Below are positions 22,101 to 31,849 of a DNA stretch of 64,000 bases, one piece after another. The notes under the pieces are model-generated. The model saw only the letters and a program-made list of their open reading frames with translations, made no database searches and was not told the origin of the DNA. The first letter of the stretch is position 1. The number at the start of each line of letters is the position of its first letter. The stretch comes from Petrolisthes cinctipes (taxonomy: Eukaryota; Arthropoda; Malacostraca; Decapoda; Porcellanidae): the NCBI GenBank assembly GCA_033782935.1, contig JAWQEG010004803.1, forward strand, positions 103,507 through 167,506, written 5' to 3'. A program made the position numbers and the translations under genes.

Positions 22101-24442
22101 AACCCTTATACCATGGAGATACATCAAACAGGAGATAATTTGGGAATAGAATTATATGAGGTTGGTTTGAAATGTAATTAATATAAAAACATCAGATGTT
22201 AAATTAGAATTAAATCAAAGCCATGGATATGGCTACAAACTGTGTACAGCAGAGCCGCCTATGATGCATGTTTTTTAAAGAGACTTCACGTACAATGGAC
22301 GCTACAAAATATAGCAATACTGTACACTACTGACATTCACTACCCACCAAAGGTTAAAAAGCACAAATTCTGTATGTTGAGTGTTCATATCGGGTAACTT
22401 ATTCTCACATAAATTTTGCTTTTCTATGTTATGTTGCCATGTTTTCTATATAAAATTCAAAATACAGTATGTCAACATCTAATATACTTATGATAAATGA
22501 AGAATGATTACATTCTTTGTTAGGCAGATGATAGACTCATATACTTGCTATTTTCAACAGAATACACATGTTAATTCTTTTGCTTCAAAACCCATACCTG
22601 AATTAATGTACTGTACAGGAACACCAGGAGTGTCGGGTTGTTTCAGAAATATGGCTTACTTGTAAGCGATGATTCTTTACAGAAGCAGTGTTACAGACAA
22701 TTTTATACGTTCTGGGTGACCCTGCAGCTTAATTTAATATAAATTTAATACATCTAATTCCAATGTACATAACACAAAAAGAAGTGTACCTTATCTGGTT
22801 GATATTCAGTCTTTTTAATGAAGGATTACCACATTATAAACCCCATTTTATGAAGCTACTTCAGCAATGTGTTAATGGAAGCAAGGAAGAAAATGATTGC
22901 GAGAAGCATCCAGCATCAACAAGAGTTAAGAGGTCAAAACGGTGGGTTTGGGGCACCTACACCATACTGCTGGGGTGGAGGAGCTCCATGGTAACTAGGT
23001 GGTGGTGCTCCAGGATATTGCTGAGCGTAGCCTGGTCCTCCAGAGTAAGGTGGAGGTTGGTAATGGCCTTGAGGTGGGTAGGACATTCCTACTGGTGGTG
23101 CTTGGGAATAGGCTGGAGGTTGAGCTGGAGGAGCAGAACCATCCTCCACCCACACACAGGCCAGGTGGAGGTCCTGAGGAGTGCTGGCCATGTTCAGGTA
23201 TGTCAGGCTGGCTGGATTAGTGCGGTGATGAAACTCACAGAAATGGTCGTGGTTGATGGCTACCTGAAAATGGGATGAGTAACATGACGAACCCGTCTGT
23301 ACATACAGTATCTAATGTATAATACATATATATAATATTAGATGTGGTCTGATCATTAGGGTTAAAAGCTCTCAATATACAATAAAATATAATGAAGTGC
23401 ACCTAATTATGGCTATATATCGGGAAAGACAGTTACAATACCTTGAAGGCTACCGGGTCACACAAGATGGTGACGTCAAAGTTTTGTCCTCTTGCAAATG
23501 CTGCTGAGTTGGTGGCTTCCTCTTGGCCCCAGCCTGCTGCACGGGTAAATGCATTTCTTCCAATTATACCTTCTGCAACCCGACCATATATACAGAAACC
23601 AATTTCATCTGTTGGATCACCAGATGGACCAGACTGGAGTTTCAAGATGAAGCTGAAAATGGAGTCATTTGTATAATAATAAAAAACATAATTTAATATC
23701 ATCGATGTCCTATCCTATCCCATTTTACAAGGGGTGAGGGCTCCAGGGCCAGGAATGGAAAAATTTAATTGGAACTAACAGAGACCCTCCCTATCTCTCA
23801 ATTATTTTTACTCAACCTATTTTGAAGTTTGCACCAGAAGCTGCACCAGTAACAATGTAGTTAAGAGTCCTCACATTTTCAACAGTTGCACCACTGTATT
23901 ACCATTATTGTTTCTGTTAATGGTCTATAAGATTGTGATGTCATGGACAGGAGTAAAAAGCTTTTCAAATTAACAAAACAGAATCTACAGTAACTTGTCA
24001 GTGATCATATGCCATGCAACATATTTTTGTACCACCAAAACATTCCCTAATGCAAAAGATATCAGTACAACTACAGCAGTCTTCCTTTACCTATTTGCAT
24101 TTGGTGTGAAGGTACCCGTAATGTGTAGAACCTTTCCTGGTGAGCAGCCTCCAGGAATAGGTGTCATGTAAGGTAAACCCTGAAATAAAGATGAACATTA
24201 GAGTATTGTAGAGCATTTTCATCATGTCAATAGTACCATAGAGAATTCCATATTGGTTCCTACTTATATCGTGAAGGACTCAATTGATAGCAAGTACAGT
24301 GGGGTACAAATGATACCTAGCATGACTTAATAACAGCATAACCTCTGAAAATGAACACTGTCTTGAAGACATAAAAATATGAAATTTACATTCTCTCATT
24401 ACTGCATTATAAACTTACTGGGTTATACACTGGTGGCCCCAT
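15987..24442 (-). CDS. Galectin with Pro/Gly-rich C-terminus (whole gene span)
   Basis: Seven coding exons on the minus strand: 24,419-24,442; 24,091-24,179; 23,442-23,652; 22,961 (or 22,934)-23,263; 19,548-19,658; 18,861-19,025; 15,987-16,154. Phases agree throughout. Residues about 9-150 form one galectin CRD: GLPYMTPIPGG..PGKVLHITGTF, then IGFCIYGRV, RNAF, GWGQEEA, FDVTILC, FKVAINHDHFCEFHHR. There is no signal peptide, as usual for galectins. The long form (356 residues) continues through PYG-rich sequence, two Ala/Gly-rich segments and a GSGSGSSEEEE tail; the short form ends at 217. Family role: beta-galactoside binding, in crustaceans linked to pathogen recognition. Sugar-contact positions deviate: C58 and Y60 replace His and Asn of HxNPR (Arg62 kept), N71, W79 and E82 are kept, and A84 replaces Arg of WGxEER. 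Affinity or specificity may therefore be altered. A LINE fragment lies in the last intron. Confidence 0.85.
16288..17231 (-). mobile_element. 5'-truncated LINE copy in the last galectin intron
   Basis: 944 bp flanked by 13-bp direct repeats caaggaacataat (16,275-16,287 and 17,232-17,244), the target-site duplication. The minus strand encodes the C-terminal part of a reverse transcriptase ORF: GKSKVMVFERAETEVIDFAT, EFKYLVTVLCKHGSMEGEIR, then RGRPPVRWQNRVEEYV. Its 3' end is a TAGATAGATAG tail. It is in sense with galectin. The ORF is broken near 16,652. Same family as 32,635-35,590. Confidence 0.9.
17440..17535 (-). repeat. Dispersed repeat, short copy
   Basis: The + strand has tgcaatgtcaatatcctacc, ccagcctta, and ccagtaggctgtagccaaat followed by tgttctttca, matching the copy at 13,285-13,390. 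Confidence 0.6.
17801..18113 (-). mobile_element. tRNA-derived SINE
   Basis: On the minus strand the 5' head reads GGCTAGCACAGTGGTAGAGT and contains a pol III A box (TAGCACAGTGG, + coordinates 18,099-18,109) and B box (GTTCGAGTCC, 18,056-18,065) spaced as in a tRNA gene. A tRNA-unrelated body of about 230 bases follows, ending in an (AAT)n-type tail at 17,801-17,820. It lies in the galectin exon 6/7 intron. Confidence 0.8.
18861..19025 (-). CDS. Galectin exon 6, GGYPxHG repeats
   Basis: 165 nt, phase 0 on both sides, acceptor atcatttccag, donor CCG|GTTAGT. Encodes KSKSSGGHGYGGYPSHGGYP, then repeats of GYPGHG/KYPGHG, a GGGGG run and a Met/Ala-rich stretch (NKAMGMAPALAGAAML). The Gly/Tyr/Pro/His repeats resemble those of other low-complexity galectin or annexin tails. 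Confidence 0.65.
19548..19658 (-). CDS. Galectin exon 5, long-form C-terminal extension
   Basis: 111 nt, phase 0 on both sides, acceptor taatgctatag, donor GGG|GTGGGT. Encodes QQMPTSHGSSRGKGLMGAVA GAGAAVAGALGASHLIG. The Ala/Gly-rich part could be weakly hydrophobic. Confidence 0.6.
19660..22930 (-). other. Galectin intron 4, no further gene
   Basis: AT-rich. Small open frames at 19,824-20,484 have no recognisable content. No transposon termini were seen. Many tactgtacagta words. Confidence 0.45.
22934..23263 (-). CDS. Galectin exon 4, end of CRD and PYG-rich region, alternative end
   Basis: Starts after acceptor ccattttcag with VAINHDHFCEFHHRTNPASL, finishing the CRD at ACVWVEDG. A Pro/Tyr/Gly/Gln-rich segment follows (PPAYSQAPP.., GPGYAQQYPGAPPPSYHGAP). 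Read through, it ends GVGAPNPPF and TGA at 22,934 (short form, 217 residues). An internal GTAGGT donor after TATGGT at 22,961 leaves phase 0 and joins the next exon in frame (long form). Confidence 0.82.
   Translation of the reverse strand, partial: VAINHDHFCEFHHRTNPASLTYLNMASTPQDLHLACVWVEDGSAPPAQPPAYSQAPPVGMSYPPQGHYQPPPYSGGPGYAQQYPGAPPPSYHGAPPPQQYGVGAPNPPF
23442..23652 (-). CDS. Galectin exon 3, CRD core
   Basis: 211 nt; acceptor attttcag, donor AAG|GTATTG. Encodes the carbohydrate-recognition core: FILKLQSGPSGDPTDEIGFC, IYGRVAEGIIGRNAF, WGQEEA and FDVTILCDPVAFK. Exits in phase 0. Confidence 0.88.
23705..23765 (-). mobile_element. (GAT)n-tailed SINE-like repeat, 3' fragment
   Basis: The + strand reads atcatcgatgtcc, then tatcccattttacaaggggt gagggctccagggcc. 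It matches the 3' end of the copy at 43,157-43,345. Confidence 0.4.
24091..24179 (-). CDS. Galectin exon 2, start of CRD
   Basis: 89 nt between acceptor ttatttcag and donor AG|GTAAAG. Encodes GLPYMTPIPGGCSPGKVLHI TGTFTPNAN, the first CRD beta-strands (the typical P..GPIPGGL.PGK pattern). Phase 2 out. Confidence 0.85.
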
Positions 24443-24480
24443 CTTTTTCACCTACAGTATGCCTCAAGTCTGACCCAATT
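24419..24480 (-). CDS. Galectin exon 1 (coding part 24,419-24,442)
   Basis: The acceptor (attttttttcag) precedes 24,480, so this exon also carries 38 nt of 5' UTR. The ATG at 24,442 starts MGPPVYNP, followed by donor GTAAGT. Phase 0 out. Confidence 0.75.
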
Positions 24481-25004
24481 CTGAAAAAAAATAAAAATAA
24501 ATAAAATGGTAAAATATTGATAACACAATACAGAAAATTACCTTATATATTAGAGCACTATTGTTACTGTTCTTAGCAGTGTTTCATCATCATCATCATC
24601 ACTGCAATGACGATGACTAAAAGCTGATTACTGGCAATTCTACAATATATCCTTTTGAGTATTGCTTGACACCTTGATTCCTGATATTATTTTATATGAG
24701 GATATCTCCCTATTAGCAATAAATTCTCTTTTGTTCTACACTGGACTGAACACTCAGCATTAAAATACTGTATATTTGTTAAATTGGGTTGTGTATTGCC
24801 CAATAGTAAAGTTATACTCATTTCCAAAATGAATGAGTCAAAATCGTTCAAAACAGAGGAAAATTCACAAGAAAAATATTTTGGTTAACTTTACTTGTGT
24901 ATTGTTCAATAGTAAAGTTATACTAAAGGTTAAATTAAATTAACAGTTAATGTATTGCCAACACAAGGTGAAGTTCTGAGAAGGAATAAATGTTATGGTA
25001 TTTA

Positions 25005-25315
25005 TCTAGACTATTGCCATTTTGTAGCAGTGTTGTCAGATCCGGCTAGGTCCCAGTATTTTGCCCCGGTCATTTCCTGTACTTTACCACAGTTATTTCC
25101 CGGTAGTTTACCCAGGTTAGGTCCCGGTAGTCTGATGCGGTCTAGGTTAGGTAAGGTCAGGCTAATTTCAAAATGCCCCATTTGAATATGCTCTATCTTG
25201 GAAATGGGGCATTTGCAGAGAAAATGCCATACAAGAAAGTAGTCTTAGAATGGTCTAAATAAGTGGGTAATGAAGGTAGAAAAACCGTAATTCTTTCAAT
25301 ATTTACCAAAAACGG
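25005..25315 (+). mobile_element. CCGGTAG/TTAGG-type repeat unit, copy
   Basis: Reads cagtgttgtcagatccggct, tatttcccggtagtttaccc, ggttaggtaaggtcaggct, the palindrome ccccatttgaat..ggaaat ggggca, then gtagaaaaaccgtaattctt tcaatatttacc. Confidence 0.8.
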
Positions 25316-25441
25316 GGCATCTCCGAAACACCATAGATGAAAAGTATCTTAGAATGGTCCAAAATAGTGGGTAAGACAATATAGTGAACTCAGTACTTCT
25401 CTACTATTACCCTTATTTTTAGTTTGGAGGCAGAATAAAAG

Positions 25442-25795
25442 GTATTTATTGAAAGAATTACCATTTTGTAGCAGTGTTGCCAGATCCGGCTAAGTTCCAG
25501 TATTTTGCCCCGGTCAATTACTGTACTTTACCACGGTTATTTCCCGGTAGTCTGCCCAGGTTAGGTCCCGGTAGTTTGCCCAGGTTAGGTCCCGGTAGTC
25601 TGATGAGGTCTAGGTTAGGTTAGGTAAGGTCAGGCTAATTTCAAAATGCCCCATTTGAATATGCCCTATCTTGGAAATGGGGCATTTGCGGAGGAAATGC
25701 CATAGAAGAAAATAGTCTTAGAATGGTCTAAAATAGTGGGTAATGTAGGTAGAAAAACCGTACGCAATAACGGAAATTCTTTCAATATTTACCGA
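25442..25795 (+). mobile_element. CCGGTAG/TTAGG-type repeat unit, tandem second copy
   Basis: Starts attgaaagaattaccatttt, contains two gtcccggtagt..gcccaggtt modules and ggttaggttaggtaaggtca, and ends gtacgcaataacggaaattc tttcaatatttacc. It lies in direct orientation about 130 bases after the previous unit. Confidence 0.8.
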
Positions 25796-25849
25796 TTAAA
25801 ACCAAAATACTACTACAGAAAAGACCACACCCTGCACCCAGATTAAATA

Positions 25850-25982
25850 GGTCGTATGCAAGAACATTTGTGGTGTTGACGATGGTGTAGTACTAGTACG
25901 ATGGCTCCATAGACAAACAACAGACCCATCGTACTAGTACCACGCCATTGTATACACCATGAATGTTCTTGAATATGGCCCC
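25850..25982. mobile_element. Foldback element, GGCCGTATGCAAGAA family, copy 3
   Basis: Left arm ggtcgtatgcaagaacattt ... gtagtactagtacgatggct; right arm cccatcgtactagtaccacg ... ccatgaatgttcttgaatat ggccc. Long imperfect palindrome. Confidence 0.7.
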
Positions 25983-26250
25983 AAGTTAAAAGTAGATATC
26001 AGAAATAAAAACACGTAGGCTAAGTGAGTAATCCCTATCATTTCCCAATACATTTATCTTTATCTTATCTCATCTTTAATTCATGTAATACAATTTGTCT
26101 CGTTAAATTGCAGCTATACACTGACATTGTCCAAATATCTTTTATAATGACCCCAAGATGAGATTATAATGTTAATATTCCCCTTGTGTAAATATATACC
26201 TGCCTGGTGGTGTGTGTGTGTTTGTGTTGTTCTCCTTTCCTTGGCTCGGA

Positions 26251-26645
26251 ATCAGTGTTGCCAACTTGCCAGGTCTGATCCACAAAATTTCCACAACTTC
26301 AACATCAGAATTTTTCATTTTACCTCAAAAAATTCCTTGTTTACTCTTGGGCCATGCACTGCCTACAGTTTCTCCTGTGCCCAGGCTGGTCACAGTCGCT
26401 GATGCATTCACTCATGTGTTTTGGTTCACTTCAAAACAATGGAAACCTATGGCAAGCCACGTCACCGCTCCTGTGTGTGGTTTTTGCGTGGCGACCACAA
26501 CGTGTGTCCTGCAGGGCCTTGAAGATAGTCGTACATTTTTTATATTTTTCCCTCATTTACTTTTGAACAATTTTTATATAATTTTACCATTGATATCTCT
26601 AATTCTTTATGTCTAGGGGAAATTCTCCATATTTGGCAACACTGT
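26251..26645. mobile_element. CAGTGTTGCCAAC-ended nonautonomous element
   Basis: Starts cagtgttgccaac and ends ggcaacactg (inverted). Internal homology to 10,132-10,348 (ccacaacttcaacatcagaa; cttttgaacaatttttatat). No transposase; perhaps hAT-like, class uncertain. Confidence 0.6.
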
Positions 26646-27061
26646 GTCTATTACGTCATCGGGCTACATGTACTTGTAAATATAATAAAGTCTATTTTTT
26701 TTTATTCTAAACATATCTAATCTAACTTTAATTAGTACTAGTGCTACAAAATGTAGATATATATCGCTAGTCAGCCTCCATGAGCTTCGAATTTATATTA
26801 TAATGCTGTATGACCAAAATAATGTCACCAAATGTTATAGTCTGTCATGATGCCATCCTTATTATATATGTCTAATCCAGCCAGAGGGCTTTTGACTCAG
26901 CTCGGAATGTTTCCCTCGTGGTTCATAGACAGGTCACGACCGTGACTGGAATTAACTTAAGGGGGGGGAACTGTCGTAAATACATTTTGAACAACTAATA
27001 TCCTACCACAAATTTAATTATGGTTTTAGTTGAGTAGCCATCAAGTGGATTTATTACTTAC

Positions 27062-27115
27062 ACCACACCTTTCACCAATTTCGGTATTTTTCGCCATGTA
27101 ATTTCTTCAAACTTA
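27062..27115 (-). other. Candidate noncoding first exon of galectin
   Basis: Minus strand: ATGGCGAAAAATACCGAAAT TGG ... TGTGGT followed by a GTAAGT donor at 27,062. Joined to the 24,480 acceptor it would give a 23-codon uORF that ends 5 nt before the galectin ATG. Position and donor fit, but no transcript evidence exists. Confidence 0.25.
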
Positions 27116-30086
27116 ACTTCACACACTTCTTTTCTCTACTGCTAATACCCTCACTTTCTTATATTCATGCCACTACCATGTTTCACAATCATTATGCTAA
27201 CACGTGTGGGTGTTAACATTCCTTTATGCAATCCTCTTGCCATCAATGTTCTTAGCTTTATAAAGTTCTCATTAAAGGTAAATGTGGGTAAGAGTAACGT
27301 CTAGAATCAACACTCAATAAAAATTTATAAAAGCTTTATTAATATATAAGACTTCCAAATACATGTGGCTTCCTAAACATAGTACTTTTTATTATATAAT
27401 AATGAAATGTGAGAACACAAGAACACAGACTAATGGGATGGTTGCAGCAATAGTATACGGAGGTACATACTCATATATTGCACAAAACCTTTCCTCCATA
27501 CTCACACTAGTCTTCAATTAACTGCCTCTCAAAAAAAAAAAAAAAAAAAAAAAAATTACAATTTTTTTTTCTAAGGCTTACAACAATATTACCTACCACA
27601 AGGACACCAAGTGTTCCTTGTAGTTCACAGGGTAAACAAGAAACTCCCTTCTCTGAAACCCTAACAACAGCTCATGTCATACAGAATATACTTTAACTAA
27701 CACTGGACAATTTACAATGTCACAGCAAGACACTAGTCATCCACAAATTAAATGCAGTACCATACATGAGCAATTTACCCTGCTCTGGAATCAGTCTCCA
27801 GGCAAATAGACCATGACAATAGGGCATTGCAGCTTGATTATGCTAGTGCCAAAATTAGCGAATCTTGACGAGTTGATCCTCATTGAATTTATGGGAATGG
27901 AAATGAATTCCACACAAGCTAGGTTTTGTAGCATGTAACTTGCTACCCTTTTTTCACCCAAGTTATGTGCAATGTCCAACCTCAATATTGAGTTAACTTG
28001 CAGTGGCAAACAAATTACCTCTGCTGCAACCCATTGCCTGACTTGAACAGGTCAGGTCTGTTGGCCCGAGGTTTGATTCTTAAGAAGGGTAACTATGTAT
28101 TCACAGAGCATAATCTTTTTTATCTAGACAAAACTGCATATAGTATCATTTGTCTTTTCTATCTCTAGATACACTGTAGTGTATAAACAAATAAATTTCG
28201 AAACCTGTGGCAAATTAAATTCCAAATATTTAGGTCCACTTGAAAGCTGTTTTTTTTTTTTTTTTTTTTTTAATAAACATGAACTTGTACATTGTATCTG
28301 TGTAATTTGTTAGAAAGTCTTCATTCTTTCCTTGGAGAAAAAACAAACAGTTATTAGTGACAAGTTTTAGCACCATAACTTAATGTTTCTAAGAGAACAA
28401 GTCAAAAGTTATATGAATTGTCAAATAGAACAACAACAGAAGTCTGTGATCAAACTGTTGGGCTAAAATTAAACTGCTACAAGGATCCATCCTTCAAAGG
28501 GAGATTTTTAACAATATACATATCAGAACATTAAAGCCACAACCACAGCTTCCCTCACATAGTGGGAGAGTCTGGAAGAGAACACAAAATGATCTAGACT
28601 CTCAGTCTAGTGAAAATAATATACTGTACAGTAATACAATATGAAGGACAAGTCTCGCAATCACAAGGTCGAATGTCCAATTCCAGCCAGCTGTCTGGTG
28701 AATGCTAAAGTGAATATCAAGGGCTAGTTTTGACATGGTTTGCCCTTTTGGAACATTAGACCTTTTTTTGCATGGCTGTAGAGAACTCTAGAAACAGCTG
28801 CCAAACTCATCCACTCACCATGAAATTCAGTGCTTTCTGTGAACAATAGTGATATCCATAACATTGTTACTTATTCCCACAACCTAAATATATGTTGTTA
28901 AGGCGATAGGATGTCTTTGGTAGCTGGTGTTTTAATTTAGAAGCCCAAGGTAATATAATCAATTGATATAAAGGGGGAGTTTCTTTAAATTAAAATGTAT
29001 GATGTAAAGGGTGGAGATGGAATCTGCATTGTTAATAAAATGAAGAAAAAGGGTGAAACTATGAATCTATGCCCTCTACACGTATCTGTATAATTCATCC
29101 TTAAGCTGATGAAATGTCAACATGATTCATTTTTATTACAAAGGATAGGTGCCGTAACTCTCCCCATGTGTTATCAGTATCACTCGGAATACTCAATCAG
29201 CATTATTGATGATTGTTTACCACCAATAATGTCACACAGTATAATATTATGATAACAGTTTAGAGTTTAAAGCAGCATTTAATGTTACTTTACACTAAGC
29301 AATGTGCTTCATGTGTTTACTGAACTCCATCCCCTATTCCACAGCATCAGTTCTGGTATGGGGCTTGCAGATTGATATGAGGATGAAGAATGCCACCCCT
29401 AGGCCTAGAAACCCCTTTTGGAAAGTGAGATGGTACTAGAGAGTAAGATATCAAGCACGGAGGAAAGGAGGGACAGTTATAGAATTTAAAGGGAGTGCCT
29501 GGGTCCAAAGGGGAGCTAAAACCCATGAAGTCCTGCCCACATCACCACAGGAAAGGTGTATGCACAGAAGTGGAGGAAAACTAAACTTGGACTTAAGATA
29601 TGGCCAAGCCAAAACTTAGCTGTTTGGTCAGACGCATATTCTTTTATTGTCCAATGCCGGAATAGTGCCTTCACAAAAAATTGACAAAAATCATAAAATC
29701 TGTTTGGTACCTGGTTAAATACACTACAGTACTCGAGAACTGTTGTAGACTAGCAATATGTGTTTACATAATTATTCAACTGAGATACTGATACTATTAT
29801 CAAGCCAACATGTAGCTCTGAAAATTGCTGACAAGTCATCAACACACAATATATATGACTGGTTATGCAGCCACATTATACTGTGATTAATACAATAGTC
29901 ATAATTGTTACTAAAATATTTTTACCCATTTTATATATAGTGACTATTTTATTGCTACCAATATTCAATCATTACCACATTTGCCACAAGATACAGTATT
30001 TCATATCCCAAATATTCCTGCAAGCACCACACATAATAATGGTGAAGCAAAGAGCAGCATTCTATATTCCTCCAAGTACTATGGAG

Positions 30087-30124
<38 letters not shown>
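30087..30124. repeat. Poly(A) tract
   Basis: Thirty-eight A in a row. It gives rise to spurious poly-Lys/poly-Phe frames on both strands. Confidence 0.9.
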
Positions 30125-30127
<3 letters not shown>

Positions 30128-30805
30128 CAGCTCCCACCATCCAAGTCTACCCCTCCCCCCCATTACCACATTCATTTTGACATACAGTAAGATTAATAAT
30201 TAACACTCTCAGGCTCAGAAAATGCATAGGTGCCATTTATAATATGCTTCAGAGAAAAGTCAGACTGCCAGTGCTTCATATCTGTGTGAACTAATATGTA
30301 TTGTTCACTATCTCACTTCAGATGTTCAAATCCTGAGTGACGAGTCTGAGAGTGATAAGTTTGTTCAACTTCCAGTAAGTGTTCATATTTACTGATGGCT
30401 AGAAGTGTTCTTTTTTGTTTTTTTTTTGTTAGCCATGCCTCCTATACATTGATCAGTAACTTATACTAACACAAGAGGGTTAAACAATGTTATTTAAATG
30501 TCTGATAAAGTTTCCTTCAGTACAAACATATTTATGGTCCAAATGATTGCATCAATTTGCTTCAACCCCCAATTGCATAATATGCACTAATATTGTTGTC
30601 TTGTTTACTCTTTTTCATATTGTAGTAAAATGTTGTGTGACATTTACTGACTTGGGCAGCAGATCTTGCTTTCTCATCATCATATTACACTCTTAAGCTT
30701 GAAGTGAATTGATGCAGTCACCTGTAGAAACCTGACCCACTTTTCAACACCATATCTTCTTTAATTCATGGGAATTCTCAATACCAGTGTCCTTTTCCCA
30801 TTACA

Positions 30806-30811
30806 TTTATT
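30806..30811 (-). terminator. Candidate poly(A) signal for epsin
   Basis: tttatt on + reads AATAAA in sense with epsin, about 645 bases after the stop. It is the first canonical hexamer found downstream. Confidence 0.3.
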
Positions 30812-31454
30812 AAGATTTTAACTCCTATTAGCTGCACTTCATATTGCATACTTAGAAACAAATCATTATACCGGTTTATAAGTAGTAAATCATCATCGGA
30901 TTTGATAGGTCTGAATTTGTTTTGACTAAATAGCAATGTTACAGGGATGAAACTCGACTGATATGCAACATATCAAAACATTACAATGAAGGGGATTACA
31001 TTAGGTAATTTACAGTATAAATAAGTTATTTATCTTTCATCTTATAACCTACTCTTGGACCTATAAAAGTACATCTAATTACAATAAATAACAGAGGCAA
31101 TATTGCATACTTTTCACTCGTCTCTTATGAACTCTTTTGAAGATAAAGGTGCAGAAGAGTTTACTATATATCAAAGGAAACTACCAACTGCTAAGATCTA
31201 GTAGTATCACTGCAGCTTAACAATGGTGTTTCCCAATTTCTTTTCAAAGTATCAGAAAATATTAGCAAAATAAGTGAGAGAAAAATGGAGACCCTGTACA
31301 AATGTGATATATAGAGAATACATCTACATTATTATTTACACAGTTGGAAATAAAACTTTAAAAATTACTTAATAATCATAAAACAAGTAAAGTAATAATG
31401 AAGATGAAAACTGGTGGTCTGTAAACACAGCTATCCCAAAGACTGTCCAAGACA

Positions 31455-31751
31455 TTATAAAAAGAACGGGTTCTCATCTTGGATGGTTGTGTTAGGAGCA
31501 ACCCCAAACCCAATATTGGACGGCTGAGCAGGACCCCATGGCCCTGGGTCGGCCCCAGTGGCAGGAGGGCCAGCAGGGTGCCCACCTACACCTGAGGGGG
31601 GAAGTCCAGGCATACCCACTGCCCCGATACCCGTTGTTCGTAGCTGGTTCATGGAAGGCTTGGGGGCTTGGAAGGGGTTTGGTGGACTGGGAGAGCTGAA
31701 CGGGTTCACACCTGCAAAAGATGAGGGTGCGAGGCCCGGTGTAGCGAAAGG

Positions 31752-31783
<32 letters not shown>

Positions 31784-31849
31784 GATTGTTGTTCAGGTTG
31801 TTGGTGAAGGAAGAGTTGGAGGAGTGCATGGAGGTCATGGAAGTAGTGC
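31455..31849 (-). CDS. lqf: Epsin last exon (NPF region)
   Basis: 395 nt after acceptor tttctcccaacag, phase 1 in, TAA at 31,455-31,457. Contains an Asn10 run encoded by (AAC)n, NPFATP, NPFSSP, NPFQAP, a Gly/Pro-rich stretch and a terminal ENPFFL. NPF motifs bind EH domains of Eps15 and intersectin. Confidence 0.95.

Larger units (their letters stand above)
26650..31454 (-). other. Intergenic or long epsin 3' UTR
   Basis: No coding exon was recognised. Sense poly(A) signals (AATAAA read on the minus strand) occur at 30,806-30,811 and near 27,335-27,342, so the epsin 3' UTR could be short or several kb. A-rich tracts lie at 27,531-27,555 and 30,087-30,124 and a T tract at 28,250-28,271. A dispersed repeat fragment (29,380-29,530) matches 13,140-13,260 in reverse. 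Confidence 0.35.

Noticed and set aside
22763..23278. 171-codon + strand frame, Trp/Arg-rich
   Set aside because: Antisense shadow of galectin exon 4; the opposite strand has clear CRD homology and splice sites.
29865..30203. 112-codon frame with a poly-Lys run (and poly-Phe on the other strand)
   Set aside because: Created by the 38-base poly(A) tract; no other support.
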